Assembly: GCA_963789005.1 (NCBI GenBank)
Contig: CAWBIZ010000015.1
Location: forward strand, 310,001-374,000
Origin: DASSUW01 sp963789005
GTDB lineage: Bacteria > Actinomycetota > Thermoleophilia > Solirubrobacterales > Solirubrobacteraceae
Length of the DNA stretch: 64,000 nt
Direction: 5' to 3'
The notes below the pieces were generated by a model, which was not told the origin of the DNA, ran no database searches, and saw nothing but the letters and a program-made list of their open reading frames with translations. Below are positions 51,337 to 60,729 of the stretch, in pieces. The position numbers were made by a program, and so were the translations under genes. Numbering within the stretch: position 1 is the stretch's first letter; each line of letters begins with the position of its first letter.

Positions 51337-51479
51337 CGTCGTACGTGATGGTCACGGCGGGGCGCTGGCCGGGCGCGCCGCCCTCGAAACGGCTGACCAC
51401 GCCGGTGTCGGCGTCGAGCCACTGCCGTTCCTCGTAGCCGGGGCCGAAGTCCGTGGCCCGCAGCGGCTCCCGCGTGTCG
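51329..51479 (-). pseudogene. 3' remnant of an unknown protein gene
   Basis: Reading DFGPGYEERQWLDADTGVVS then RFEGGAPGQRPAVTITYDVK to a TGA at 51329. The strand pattern resembles the C-terminus of a secreted beta-rich protein, but it has no start codon and runs into the end of the CoA-transferase gene. It is probably the tail of a gene removed by rearrangement together with the PPOX relic. Confidence 0.5.
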
Positions 51480-52658
51480 TCACACCGTTCCCGCCGCGCG
51501 CAGCTCGGCAACCTCATCCGCGGTGAAGCCGAGCTCGTCGAGCACGGCGTCGGTGTCGTCGCCCGGGTCAGGCGTGGCGTGGCGGACGGTCGGGCCCGCG
51601 TCCGACATCCGGACCGCGTTGCGGATCAGCGACAGCTCGCCGAGCGCCGGATGGTCGACGGGCGCGGTCATCGCCAGGTGCTCGACCTGCGGGTCGCCGA
51701 ACACCTCGTCCATGCGGTACACGGGGCCGCACGGCACGCCCGCGGCGTTGAGCTCGTCGACCCACTCAGCCGTCGTCCGCGTGCGCAGGCGCTCGGCGAC
51801 CAGCGCGTTCAGCTCGCCGCGGTGGCGCGAGCGGTCCGCCGCCGTGGTGAAGCGGGGATCCTGCGGCAGGTCGGGCAGCCCGATGGCCGTGCAGAACGCC
51901 TCCAGCAGCCGGCCGTCGGGCCCGGCGACGTTGACGTGGCCGTCGGCGGACGCGAAGCAGCCCATCGGCACGAGCGTGGGGTGGTGGTTGCCCTCCTGGG
52001 CGGGGACGACGCCGTCGACGGTCCAGCGAGCGGCCTGGAAATCCATCATCGCCACCATCGACTCGACGAGCGAGGTCTGGACCCAGCGGCCGGTCCCGGT
52101 GCGCTCGCGGTCGTGGAGAGCGACGAGGATGCCGACGGCGAGGTAGAGGCCGGCCGCGAGGTCGGAGACCGGGATGCCGACCCGGGTGGGCTCGGTGCCC
52201 GGCAGGCCCGTCACGCTCATCAGCCCGCCGATGCCCTGGGCGATCTGGTCCACGCCGCCGCGTTCGGCGTGCGGCCCGTCCTGCCCGTAGCCGGAGATCG
52301 AGCCGTAGACGAGGCGCGGGTTGCGCGCGTGCACCGCGTCGAAGCCGAAGCCCAGCCGCTGCTTGACCGGCGGGCGCATGTTCTCGACCAGCACGTCGGC
52401 GCGGGCCACGAGCCGGAGCAGGACCTCACCCGCCCCCGGTGCCTTCAGGTCGAGCCCGAGCGAGCGCTTGTTGCGGTGCAGGTTCTGGAAGTCCGAGTCG
52501 TGGCGAGCGGCCCCGGCGCCACCGCCGGTCGTGTCGCGTGGCCGCTCGATCCGGACGACGTCCGCACCCCAGTCCGCCAGCTGGCGCACGCAGGTGGGAC
52601 CGGCACGGGCCACGGTCAGGTCGATCACCCGCAGGTCGGCCAACGGCATGTGTGGCAT
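51480..52658 (-). CDS. CaiB/BaiF family (class III) CoA-transferase
   Basis: 392 aa. Transfers CoA between carboxylic acids. Family features: LADLRVIDLTVARAGPTCVR, WGADVVRIERPRDT, NLHRNKRSLGLDLKAPGAGE, LVENMRPPVKQRLG, GSISGYGQDGPHAERGGVDQ (the Asp nucleophile position) and GRWVQTSLVESMVAMMDFQA. Substrates cannot be told (carnitine-, formyl- or succinyl-CoA type). It ends next to two gene remnants, and the MMPL gene stop lies 10 nt from its start region on the same strand. Confidence 0.92.
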   Translation of the reverse strand: MPHMPLADLRVIDLTVARAGPTCVRQLADWGADVVRIERPRDTTGGGAGAARHDSDFQNLHRNKRSLGLDLKAPGAGEVLLRLVARADVLVENMRPPVKQRLGFGFDAVHARNPRLVYGSISGYGQDGPHAERGGVDQIAQGIGGLMSVTGLPGTEPTRVGIPVSDLAAGLYLAVGILVALHDRERTGTGRWVQTSLVESMVAMMDFQAARWTVDGVVPAQEGNHHPTLVPMGCFASADGHVNVAGPDGRLLEAFCTAIGLPDLPQDPRFTTAADRSRHRGELNALVAERLRTRTTAEWVDELNAAGVPCGPVYRMDEVFGDPQVEHLAMTAPVDHPALGELSLIRNAVRMSDAGPTVRHATPDPGDDTDAVLDELGFTADEVAELRAAGTV

Positions 52659-52668
52659 GGAGTGAAAC

Positions 52669-54816
52669 CTACGCGCGGCCCTCCGCGGGGAGGGCGCGCT
52701 CGACCTCGAGCTCCGGCAGGATCCGCTCGAGCCAGCCCGGGATCCACCAGTTGTAGCTGCCGAGCAGCTGCATGACGGCGGGGACGAGCACCATCCGCAC
52801 GAGCGTGGCGTCGAGGAAGATCGCCGAGGCGAGGCCGATCCCGAACAGCTTGAGGAAGGCGTCCGGCGCCGCGAGGAAGGCGAGGAAGACGACGACCATG
52901 ATCGCCGCCGCCGCCGTGATCACGCGCGCGGTCTTCGCCAGGCCGTCGGCGACCGCCCGGCGCGTGTCCTTGTGCTTGAGGTACTCCTCGCGGATCCGCG
53001 AGACCAGGAACACCTCGTAGTCCATCGAGAGGCCGAACAGGATCGCGAACATCATCACCGGCATGAACGGGGCGATCGGCACCGCGCGGTCGATCCCGAT
53101 CAGCCCGCCGACGGCCCCGCCCTTCGCCACCATCGTCATCACGCCGAACGCCGCGCCGACCGAGAGCAGGTTCATCAGGCCGGCCTTGAGCGAGATCAGC
53201 GGCGAGTGGAAGGCGACGAGCAGGAGCAGGAACGACAGCCCGACGACGCCGGCGATGAACAGCGGCATGCGGTCGGTGATGAAGTTGCTCTGGTCCTCGA
53301 GCGCGGCGGTCACGCCGCCGACCTCGGCCCGGATGCCCTCGCTCGACAGCGTGGCGGGCACGACGTCCTCGCGCAGCCGCTCCACGAGCGCCTCCGTCTC
53401 CGTGTCCTGGGGCGAACCGCGAGGGATGACGGTGACGATCGCGGCGTCGCCGGCCTCGTTGATCGTCGGCTCGGGGACGAACGCGACGCCACGCTCGCTG
53501 CGCAGCTGCTGCGCGAACGACTCGATCGTGGATGCGGCGGACGGGTCAGGCAGGTCGGCCGCGATCACGAGCGGCCCGTTCGTGCCGGGTCCGAAGCCCT
53601 CGGTGTTGAGGTCGTAGGCCTGGCGGGTCATCGTGCTCGGCGGGTCGTTGCCGGCGTCGGGGAAGCCGAGGCGCATGCCGAGCGCGGGCGCCGACAGCGC
53701 CAGCAGGATCGCGGTCGCGGCGATCACCGCGGTCCACGGGCGGCGCTGCACGGCGTGGCTCCAGCGCGCGGCCGGCGAGTGCTCGTTGCCCTCGGCCGCC
53801 GGCGTGCGACGGCCGACGAGCGGCAACCGCAGGCGGTCGACCTTCGGGCCGAGGTAGGAGAGCAGCGCCGGCAGCAGCGTGACGGCCGCGAGCATCACGA
53901 CGAGCACGGCGAGCGAGGCCGAGATCGCGACGCCGTACATGTACGGCAGGCCGGTCAGGAACAGTCCGAGGACGGCGATCACGACCGTGCCGCCCGCGAG
54001 GATGACGCTGCGACCCGCGGTGGTGACGGCCTCGACGACCGCGTCGTGGCGGTCCTTGCCCGCGTGGATCGCGGCGCGGAAGCGTGTGAGCACGAGCAGC
54101 GCGTAGTCGATGCCGACGCCGATGCCGATCAGCCCGGACACCGCCGTGGTCCAGTCGGGGACGTCGATCACGTTGGCGAGCAGGACGATCAGGCCGCCGG
54201 AGGAGATGCCGAGGCCGAGCAGCGCGACGACGAGCGGCAGGCCGGCGGCGACCACCGACCCGAAGGCGATCAGCAGGACGATCGCGGCGGCGATGAAGCC
54301 GATGCCCTCCGGGCTCGTCGTCTCCTGCGCGGCGTAGATCGGGTCACCGCCGAGCCTGATCTGCAGGCCGTCGCCGCTGTTGGCCTCCGCGGCGGCGATC
54401 AGCTTCTCGCCGTCCTCCTTCGGGACGTCCCAGCCGGCGACCGTCAGCGGCAGCGTGGTCGCACCGATCGTGCCGTTCTCGGACACCCGGACCGGAGTCT
54501 CGTCGCCGACGTTGTCGACCTTCTTGGCCTCGGTCAGGAACGCGTCGACCCGCTCGCGGGCGCCGGCGCTCTCGGCCCCGGCTGGGTCCTTCCAGACGAC
54601 GTAGATCTCCTGACCGGAGTAGCCCGCGAAGCGCTCCTCGGTCAGCTCGCTCGCCGCCTTGGACTCCGAGCCGGGCGTGTTGTAGTCGGCGTTGTACTCA
54701 CCTGCCAGCGAGGAGCCGACCCCGATGATGATGATCGTGGCAGCGAGCCAGGCGAGGACCATGCGGCCGCGGCGGCGGTAGGAAAGGTCGGCGAGGCGGG
54801 TGAGGAAGCGCGTCAT
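52669..54816 (-). CDS. MMPL/RND-type membrane transporter
   Basis: 715 aa from ATG 54816 (an upstream in-frame start at 54867 is less likely). One N-terminal helix, a periplasmic domain (ADYNTPGSESKAASELTEER), six helices, a second periplasmic domain and five to six more helices, in the MmpL duplicated layout. GIGVGIDYALLVLTRFRAAI and FGLSMDYEVFLVSRIREEYL are the paired transmembrane signatures with conserved Asp-Tyr. MMPL proteins export lipids or hydrophobic compounds by proton motive force. It diverges from the histidine kinase gene. Confidence 0.93.
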   Translation of the reverse strand: MTRFLTRLADLSYRRRGRMVLAWLAATIIIIGVGSSLAGEYNADYNTPGSESKAASELTEERFAGYSGQEIYVVWKDPAGAESAGARERVDAFLTEAKKVDNVGDETPVRVSENGTIGATTLPLTVAGWDVPKEDGEKLIAAAEANSGDGLQIRLGGDPIYAAQETTSPEGIGFIAAAIVLLIAFGSVVAAGLPLVVALLGLGISSGGLIVLLANVIDVPDWTTAVSGLIGIGVGIDYALLVLTRFRAAIHAGKDRHDAVVEAVTTAGRSVILAGGTVVIAVLGLFLTGLPYMYGVAISASLAVLVVMLAAVTLLPALLSYLGPKVDRLRLPLVGRRTPAAEGNEHSPAARWSHAVQRRPWTAVIAATAILLALSAPALGMRLGFPDAGNDPPSTMTRQAYDLNTEGFGPGTNGPLVIAADLPDPSAASTIESFAQQLRSERGVAFVPEPTINEAGDAAIVTVIPRGSPQDTETEALVERLREDVVPATLSSEGIRAEVGGVTAALEDQSNFITDRMPLFIAGVVGLSFLLLLVAFHSPLISLKAGLMNLLSVGAAFGVMTMVAKGGAVGGLIGIDRAVPIAPFMPVMMFAILFGLSMDYEVFLVSRIREEYLKHKDTRRAVADGLAKTARVITAAAAIMVVVFLAFLAAPDAFLKLFGIGLASAIFLDATLVRMVLVPAVMQLLGSYNWWIPGWLERILPELEVERALPAEGRA

Positions 54817-55020
54817 GACCGCCCACTGTGCCCCAGCCAACCGAAACGGCCCATGCGGGCTTCCCACCCAAGAGGAGTGCGGGTACCCGCACGTTCCGCC
54901 CGCCCACGATCGGTAGCCGGCGGCGCCTCCCGGCCGGCAGGCTCACCTGCCGGTCGCCCGACCGTACACTCGCGGCCATCGAGCCCTGGCTTGCGAAGCA
55001 ACGATCGGAGGAACGGCAGC

Positions 55021-56094
55021 GTGTCGTCGTCTGAGGACATCTCCGACGACGAGCGGCAGCTGGCGCGGCTTCAGGCGCTGATCGACTCGTCGCCGCTCGC
55101 GCTCGTCGAGTTCGGCCTGGACACGCGCATCCGGCTCTGGAACCCGGCCGCCGAGCGCATCTTCGGCTGGTCGCGGGAGGAGATGCTCGGGCGGGGCGGC
55201 CTCCCCATGGCGCCGCCGGCGAGGCGTGCGGAGAGCGAGGAGTTCTTCGCGCGCGTGCGGGCGGGAGAATCGCTCAACGACCTCGAGACCGAGCGCCGGC
55301 GCAAGGACGGGACGCTCGTCGCCGTGTCGATCGCTGCCGCGCCGGTCAGGGACGGATCCGGCCACGTCGTCGGCAACATGGTCGCCTACACGGACATCAC
55401 CGAGCGCAAGGCGCAGGAAGCGGAGGTCCATCGGCTGAACGCCGAGCTCCACGCCCGGCTCGAGGACCTCGCTGCCTCGCGAGCGCGGATCGTCGCGGCC
55501 GGCGACGTCGAGCGGCGCCGCCTCGAGCGCAACCTGCACGACGGCGCGCAGCAGCGCCTCGTCTCCCTCTCGCTGTCACTGCGGCTTGCGCTCACGAAGC
55601 TCGAGTCCGACCCAGCGGCCGCGCGTGCGATCCTCGCGCCTGCCGGCGACGAGCTGGCGCTTGCCCTCGACGAGTTGCGCGAGCTCGCGCGCGGCCTCCA
55701 TCCGGCCGTCCTCACCGATCGCGGCCTGCGAGCGGCGGTCGAGATGCTCGCGGGTCGCGCTCCGGTCGTCGTCGAGATCGAGGAGATCCCCGGCGAGCGG
55801 CTGCCGGAGCCGGTCGAGGCGGCGGCGTACTACCTGATCGCCGAGGCGCTCACGAACGTCGCCAAGTACGCGCGCGCGTCCGCGGTGCGGGTCCGGGTCA
55901 CCGCGAACGGCGCGGGCGTCGCGGTGGAGGTGACCGACGACGGCGTCGGCGGCGCCGACCCGGCCAACGGCTCCGGCCTTCGCGGGCTGGCGGATCGCGT
56001 CGAGGCGCTCGGCGGCACGCTCGAGGTCGTCAGCCCCGCCGGCGGCGGAACAGCGCTCCGTGCCCTGATCTCGATAGGGTCGATCCACCGATGA
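55021..56094 (+). CDS. PAS-containing NarL-type sensor histidine kinase (orphan)
   Basis: 357 aa, no transmembrane helix. PAS domain (about 12-130; LIDSSPLALVEFGLDTRIRL, WNPAAERIFGWSREEMLGRG, with GNMVAYTDITERK), a coiled linker, a HisKA_3 dimerisation helix ERRRLERNLHDGAQQRLVSL with phospho-acceptor His173, and a HATPase_c domain with EALTNVAKYA and DDGVGGADPANGSGLRGLAD. No response regulator gene is adjacent. GTG 55021 follows GGAGG. Its stop overlaps the DUF2235 start (ATGA). Confidence 0.93.
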   Translation: MSSSEDISDDERQLARLQALIDSSPLALVEFGLDTRIRLWNPAAERIFGWSREEMLGRGGLPMAPPARRAESEEFFARVRAGESLNDLETERRRKDGTLVAVSIAAAPVRDGSGHVVGNMVAYTDITERKAQEAEVHRLNAELHARLEDLAASRARIVAAGDVERRRLERNLHDGAQQRLVSLSLSLRLALTKLESDPAAARAILAPAGDELALALDELRELARGLHPAVLTDRGLRAAVEMLAGRAPVVVEIEEIPGERLPEPVEAAAYYLIAEALTNVAKYARASAVRVRVTANGAGVAVEVTDDGVGGADPANGSGLRGLADRVEALGGTLEVVSPAGGGTALRALISIGSIHR

Positions 56095-57191
56095 AACGGC
56101 TGATCGTCTGCTGCGACGGGACCTGGAACCGGCCCGACCAGCTCGACCGGGGCGAGCCCGCGCCGACGAACGTGGCCAAGGTCGCGATGGCGCTCGCCGA
56201 TCGCGACGAGGCCGGCAACCTGCAGCTCGTCCACTACCAGCCCGGCGTCGGGACGCGCCGCTGGGAGCGGCTGCGCGGCGGCGGGTTCGGCATCGGGCTC
56301 TCCCGCAACGTGCAGGAGTGCTACGGCTTCCTGGTCGAGAACTACGAGCCCGGCGACGAGCTGTACCTGTTCGGGTTCAGCCGCGGCGCGTTCACCGCGC
56401 GCAGCACCGTCGGGCTCGTCCGCAACTGCGGCATCCTGCGGCGCGCCAACCGCGGCCGGATCGCGGAGGCCTACGACCTCTACCGCAACCGCGACGAGGA
56501 CACCGGCCCGAACGGCATCGCCGCCGAGCTGTTCCGGCGCTCGTACGCGCATCCCGACCTGCACGTGCAGTTCGTGGGCGTCTGGGACACCGTCGGCGCG
56601 CTCGGGATCCCGATCGACGGCTTCCGCCCGCCGCTGCTGAGCAAGCGCTGGGCGTTTCACGACACGACGCTCAGCCGCTCAGTGCGCAACGCCTTCCACG
56701 CGATCGCGATCGACGAGCGGCGCGGCCCGTTCAAGCCGACGCTGTGGATCAAGAAGGACGACACGCCCGAGCAGACGCTCGAGCAGGTGTGGTTCGCCGG
56801 CGTCCACTGCGACGTCGGCGGCGGCTACCGCGAGCCGGACCTGTCGGAGATCCCGTTGCTGTGGATGGCCGAGAACGCGCGCGCGTGCGGGCTGGCGTTC
56901 CGGCCTGACCGCCTCGTGCCCAAGCAGGAGGCCGACCGCCTGCAGCGCCGCGCCGGGGTCGAGGTCGCGCCCGACCCGGGAGGACCGCTGCACGACTCGC
57001 GGACGAGGTTCTACAAGCTGCTGCCGGCCCACGATCGCCGGCTGAGCGGGGACGGCGGCGCCGCGGTCGACGGCGGCTCGCTGGCGTCGAGCGCCAAGCA
57101 GCGCCACGATGACGACGGCGACTACCGGCCGCCAGGAGTCCCGGAGTGGGTGTCGGGCGGCCGCGACGTCACGCCGGTCGCCTGGAGCTGA
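56091..57191 (+). CDS. DUF2235 alpha/beta hydrolase
   Basis: 366 aa. DUF2235 (PF09994): KRLIVCCDGTWNRPDQLD, a nucleophile elbow GFSRGAFTAR (Ser97), VGVWDTVGALGIPIDGF and the His region WFAGVHCDVGGGYREPDLSE. Relatives include Tle1-type phospholipase effectors, but many are free cytosolic hydrolases. It is translationally coupled to an orphan histidine kinase (4-nt overlap). No signal peptide. The substrate is unknown; lipase or esterase action is inferred. Confidence 0.88.
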   Translation: MKRLIVCCDGTWNRPDQLDRGEPAPTNVAKVAMALADRDEAGNLQLVHYQPGVGTRRWERLRGGGFGIGLSRNVQECYGFLVENYEPGDELYLFGFSRGAFTARSTVGLVRNCGILRRANRGRIAEAYDLYRNRDEDTGPNGIAAELFRRSYAHPDLHVQFVGVWDTVGALGIPIDGFRPPLLSKRWAFHDTTLSRSVRNAFHAIAIDERRGPFKPTLWIKKDDTPEQTLEQVWFAGVHCDVGGGYREPDLSEIPLLWMAENARACGLAFRPDRLVPKQEADRLQRRAGVEVAPDPGGPLHDSRTRFYKLLPAHDRRLSGDGGAAVDGGSLASSAKQRHDDDGDYRPPGVPEWVSGGRDVTPVAWS

Positions 57192-57199
57192 CCCGCCCT

Positions 57200-59551
57200 T
57201 CAGCGCAGCCGGACGCGGTGCTTGACGGTCGTGCGGCCGTCGCGCTCGGTCCAGGTGAGCACGAGGTCGTAGACGCCGCGGGTCATCCTGCGGTCGAGCC
57301 GCAGGGCGAGCTTGCCGTCGCGCCGGGTCGCGCGCGCCGTGGCGACCGCGCGGCCTCCGCGCTTGAGCACGCCCCGCACGCTCGCGCTGGCGCGCGCGGC
57401 GAGCTTGACGCTGCAGACCACGGTCACCTTCTTGGCCGCGCCCGTGCCCTTGGTGGGCTTGCACGTCACGACCGCGTCGCGGCCCGCGGGGCCTGCAGGC
57501 CCGGCGGCGCCGGTCGCGCCAGTGCCGCCCGTCGCACCCGTTGCGCCGGTGGGTCCCGTCGGGCCGGCCGGACCGGTCGGCCCGTCAGGTGCGACCTGGG
57601 TGCTCTCGCACTCGGCCGTGACGTCGTCGACGGCGTCGAGCACGGCGGCATCGCTCTCGGTGCCGCACCGGACGAGGTCGAACGCGCCGTCGCGGGCCCG
57701 CAGCTGGTCGGCGCCGGCCCCGCCGCGCACGAGGTCCGAGCCGGAACCGCCGGTGACCTCGTCGTCACCGAGCCCGCCGTCGAGGTCGTCGTCGCCCTGG
57801 AGGCCGTCGAGGACGTCCGCGCCGGCGCCGCCGGTCAGCACGTTCGAGCCGGTCCCGCCGGTCAGGACGTCGTTGCCGGCGCCGCCCGCCGACCCCTCGA
57901 CGTCGGTCTCGACCGTGTCGCCCTCGCCGAGCTCGCCGTCGTCGGCGGCGCCGTCGGGGTCGGCCGTGACGGCGGCCGCACGGGCGGAGTAGTCCGCCGT
58001 GTCGGTCCCCGCGCCGCCGAGCAGCACGTCGGCGCCGTCGCGGCCGTCGAGCACGTCGTTGCCGGCGCCGCCGCTGAGCACGTTGGCACCGGTCGTGCCG
58101 GTCAGCCGGTCGGCGGCCGAGCCGCCCACGAGGTTCTCGACGTCGGTGTCGACGACGTCCGCCTCGCCCGCCTCGCCGTCGTCGGCCAGGCCGTCGGCAT
58201 CGAGTGACACGGTGGCGGTGCGGGTGGCGTAGGTCACCGTGTCGGAGTCGAGGCCGCCGATCAGCTGGTCGCCGGCGCCGCGGCCCGGATCGAGCAGGTC
58301 GTTGCCCGCGCCGCCCGAGAGCAGGTTGACGGCGTTGTTGCCGGTCAGGGTGTCGTCTCCCGCACCGCCGAGCACGCGCTCCATGTCCGGTCGCACGTTG
58401 TCGTTCTCGACCGTCTCGCCGTCGTCGGCGGCGCCGTCGAGGTCGATCGTGAGCGCGACCGTGCGCGCCGAGTAGTCGGCGGTGTCGAGGCCTGCGCCGC
58501 CCGCGAAGGTGTCGCCCGCGCTGCCGCCCTCGAGGACGTCGTCGCCGTCGTCGCCGTTGAGCACGTCGGCGCCGGCCTCGCCCCGCAGCACGTCCGCGCC
58601 TTGGCCGCCCGACAAGGTGTCGACCACCGGCCCGCCGACGAGCAGGTCGTCCGCCGCGCCGCCGGTCACGGCCTCGACGTCGGCGCGGATGGTGTCGTCC
58701 TCGCCGGCCTCGCCGTCACCGCCCAGCCCGTCGAGCGCGACGGTCACGGGCGCGACGCGCGCGGCGTAGGTCACGCTGTCGGTCCCGGCGCCGCCGGTGA
58801 GCACGTCGGCGTCGATCCCGCCGTCGAGCACGTCGTTGCCGGCGTCGCCGTCGAGCGAGTCCTCGCCGGACCCGCCGGCGAGCAAGTTGGCCACGGTGCC
58901 GCCGAGCAGCACGTCGTTGCCCGAGCCGCCGGTGGCGTTCTCGACGTCGGTCCGGACGTTGTCGGCCTCGGCCGGTGCGCCGTCGTTGGCCACCGCGTCC
59001 ATCGAGACGGTGACGGGGGAGGTCCGGAGCGAGAAGTCGGCGAGGTCGGTCCCCGTGCCGCCGTTGAAGACGTCCGCGCCCGTGCCGCCGACCAGCGTGT
59101 CGTCGCCCGGGTCGCCGTTGAGCGTGTCGTTGCCCGCGCCGCCGTCGAGGCGGTCGGCGTCGGCGCCCGCGTTGAGCGTGTCGACGCCGTCGCCGCCGGT
59201 GAGCACGTCGTCGCCGCCGCCGCCCGACAGCGTCGCGGCGGTGGCGACGCCGGACAGCGCGATCGCGTCGTCGAGGTCGCGCCCCTCGAGCACGAGCGCG
59301 GTGATGCCGGCCGACGGGCAGGTCACCGTGTCCGGCAGGAGCTGCGTGCAGCCGGCCGCGGCGGTGACGGGCGCCCCGGCATCGGTGAGCGTGTAGGTGC
59401 CCGCGGCGAGCGAGACGGCGAGCTGGTTGGCCTCGCCGTCAGCCGCGGCGAACGTCAGCGTGGCGCCGGAGATCGACGCGGTCGCGGCCTGCGCGGCAGG
59501 CGCGGCGACGAGCACGAGCATGCACGCGATTAGAACGATGCGACGGACCAT
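57200..59551 (-). CDS. Secreted RTX (calcium-binding repeat) protein with collagen-like segment
   Basis: 783 aa. Signal peptide (1-22, IVLIACMLVLVAAPAAQA). From about residue 95 to 640 there are many Gly/Asp-rich nonapeptides (GGGGDDVLTGGDGVDTLNAG) forming RTX beta-rolls that bind calcium, alternating with longer units DxADFSxRTxxVTVxxD. Then a collagen-like Gly-Pro-Thr stretch (GPTGPAGPTGPTGATGATGG), and a C-terminal beta-sandwich ending VKHRVRLR. No protease or lipase domain is seen, so an adhesin or surface-layer role is inferred. Five or six similar blocks suggest tandem duplication. Confidence 0.85.
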   Translation of the reverse strand: MVRRIVLIACMLVLVAAPAAQAATASISGATLTFAAADGEANQLAVSLAAGTYTLTDAGAPVTAAAGCTQLLPDTVTCPSAGITALVLEGRDLDDAIALSGVATAATLSGGGGDDVLTGGDGVDTLNAGADADRLDGGAGNDTLNGDPGDDTLVGGTGADVFNGGTGTDLADFSLRTSPVTVSMDAVANDGAPAEADNVRTDVENATGGSGNDVLLGGTVANLLAGGSGEDSLDGDAGNDVLDGGIDADVLTGGAGTDSVTYAARVAPVTVALDGLGGDGEAGEDDTIRADVEAVTGGAADDLLVGGPVVDTLSGGQGADVLRGEAGADVLNGDDGDDVLEGGSAGDTFAGGAGLDTADYSARTVALTIDLDGAADDGETVENDNVRPDMERVLGGAGDDTLTGNNAVNLLSGGAGNDLLDPGRGAGDQLIGGLDSDTVTYATRTATVSLDADGLADDGEAGEADVVDTDVENLVGGSAADRLTGTTGANVLSGGAGNDVLDGRDGADVLLGGAGTDTADYSARAAAVTADPDGAADDGELGEGDTVETDVEGSAGGAGNDVLTGGTGSNVLTGGAGADVLDGLQGDDDLDGGLGDDEVTGGSGSDLVRGGAGADQLRARDGAFDLVRCGTESDAAVLDAVDDVTAECESTQVAPDGPTGPAGPTGPTGATGATGGTGATGAAGPAGPAGRDAVVTCKPTKGTGAAKKVTVVCSVKLAARASASVRGVLKRGGRAVATARATRRDGKLALRLDRRMTRGVYDLVLTWTERDGRTTVKHRVRLR

Positions 59552-59763
59552 TGCCCGGGGTAATCGGCTTGTGATAGCCCGCGCTTGACGCACGGGTACC
59601 GGACATCCGTCCGTATCGCCGGGCTGGTCCTTGGGGGCGCCTCCGTTGGTGGGGGAAACCGCACGCACGCTCGGGGGTCATCCCAGCCGCCGCGTGCGGA
59701 CGGCCCCCATGTGCGGCGGAAGCTTTCGGCCTTACGTTGCGTCAGCAATCGAATAGGCCCGCC
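59552..59763. promoter_or_regulatory. Divergent leader region of the RTX and lipid kinase genes
   Basis: 212 bp. On the minus strand, toward the RTX gene, it contains GTGCGGTTTCCCCCACC, CAACGGAGGCGCCCCCAAGG and other short GC arms that could fold, about 100 nt before the RTX start. I cannot match it to a known riboswitch. No clear -10/-35 pair was found on either strand. Confidence 0.4.
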
Positions 59764-60729
59764 ATGCGCCCCGTCACCGCCCCCGACACCCGCATCGTTC
59801 CCCGCCCCGAGGTTCACGCGCCGGTGCGCCGGCGACCAGGCGCCCTCACGATCATCGGCCGCGAGGTCGAGCTCGTCGTCAACGGCAACGCCAGCGGCGC
59901 CGCCGACATGGCGCGGGCGACCGACGAGCTCCGCCGCGCCGGTGCGCGCGTGCGCGCCCACGTGACCGGCAGCGAGGCCGAGCTCGCTGCCGTCATCCGC
60001 GAGGCGGCCGAGCGCCGGCTCGTGCTCGTCGGCGGCGACGGCACCGTCCACTCGTTCGCGAACCTCGACCTGCCGGCCCTCCCACCGGTCGCGCTGCTCC
60101 CGGCCGGGCGGGCCAACAACATCGCCCGCGCGCTCGGCATCCCGGTCGACTGGTCCGCGGCGGCGCGGCTCGCGGTCCGCGGCCGGCCGACGTCCGTCGA
60201 CCTGCTGCACGTCGCCACTCCCGCGCGCACGCTGTACGCCGTCGAGGGCGTCAGCGCCGGCTTCCACGCCGCCGCCCGGCATCGCTACAACGGCACCAAC
60301 TCCGCCGACCTGGTGGCCGGCGTGCGCGCGCTCGCGGCCGAGCTGCTCGCGTTCCGCCCGCGCGCGGCCGGGGTTCGCGGCGACGGCGCGCCGCTGTTCG
60401 CCGGTCCCGCCGCGCAGGTGTTCCTCTCCAACCTGCCGTACTTCGGCTTCGGCTTCCACGTCGATCCGATGGCCGATCCGTCCGACGGCAGGCTCGAGGC
60501 GATCGTGCTCGAGGCCGCCACGCGGCGCGACGTCGTGCGCCTGCTCGCGGCCGCCCGCGAGGGGCGGCATCTCGAGCGCGCCGGCGTGACCTGGGCCCGC
60601 GCGACCCGCGTCCACCTCGAGCGCCCGCTCCCGCTCGTCGCCGACGCCCAGCCGCTCGGGGTCACGACCGCCACCGTCACGGTCGCCGCCGGGCGCCTGC
60701 GCCTCGTCGCGCCGGAGGCGCGCGCATGA
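59764..60729 (+). CDS. Diacylglycerol kinase-family lipid kinase (DAGK_cat)
   Basis: 321 aa. Nucleotide motif VLVGGDGTVHSF (Gly-Gly-Asp-Gly-Thr at about residue 90), LLPAGRANNIARALG and YAVEGVSAGFHAAARHRYNG (the usual VSxGxD/A-type loop, here GFH). It would phosphorylate a lipid such as diacylglycerol, or a long-chain base. An unusual Arg/Pro-rich N-terminus (about 25 residues) precedes the fold. Its stop overlaps the ATG of the MFS-GT2-PAP2 gene, so both act in one pathway of lipid phosphate metabolism. Confidence 0.9.
   Translation: MRPVTAPDTRIVPRPEVHAPVRRRPGALTIIGREVELVVNGNASGAADMARATDELRRAGARVRAHVTGSEAELAAVIREAAERRLVLVGGDGTVHSFANLDLPALPPVALLPAGRANNIARALGIPVDWSAAARLAVRGRPTSVDLLHVATPARTLYAVEGVSAGFHAAARHRYNGTNSADLVAGVRALAAELLAFRPRAAGVRGDGAPLFAGPAAQVFLSNLPYFGFGFHVDPMADPSDGRLEAIVLEAATRRDVVRLLAAAREGRHLERAGVTWARATRVHLERPLPLVADAQPLGVTTATVTVAAGRLRLVAPEARA

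Noticed and set aside
52972..55020. Forward extension of the histidine kinase frame through the MMPL gene
   Set aside because: The upstream part is antisense to a clear MMPL transporter; GTG 55021 with GGAGG is the right start.
57700..59500. Short regular repeats that could be taken for a CRISPR-like or satellite array
   Set aside because: The period and content follow RTX nonapeptide codons within one reading frame; units are divergent and have no spacers.
59552..59763. Known riboswitch (c-di-AMP, c-di-GMP or cobalamin) before the RTX gene
   Set aside because: Individual pieces look structured, but I could not match the conserved core of any of these families.
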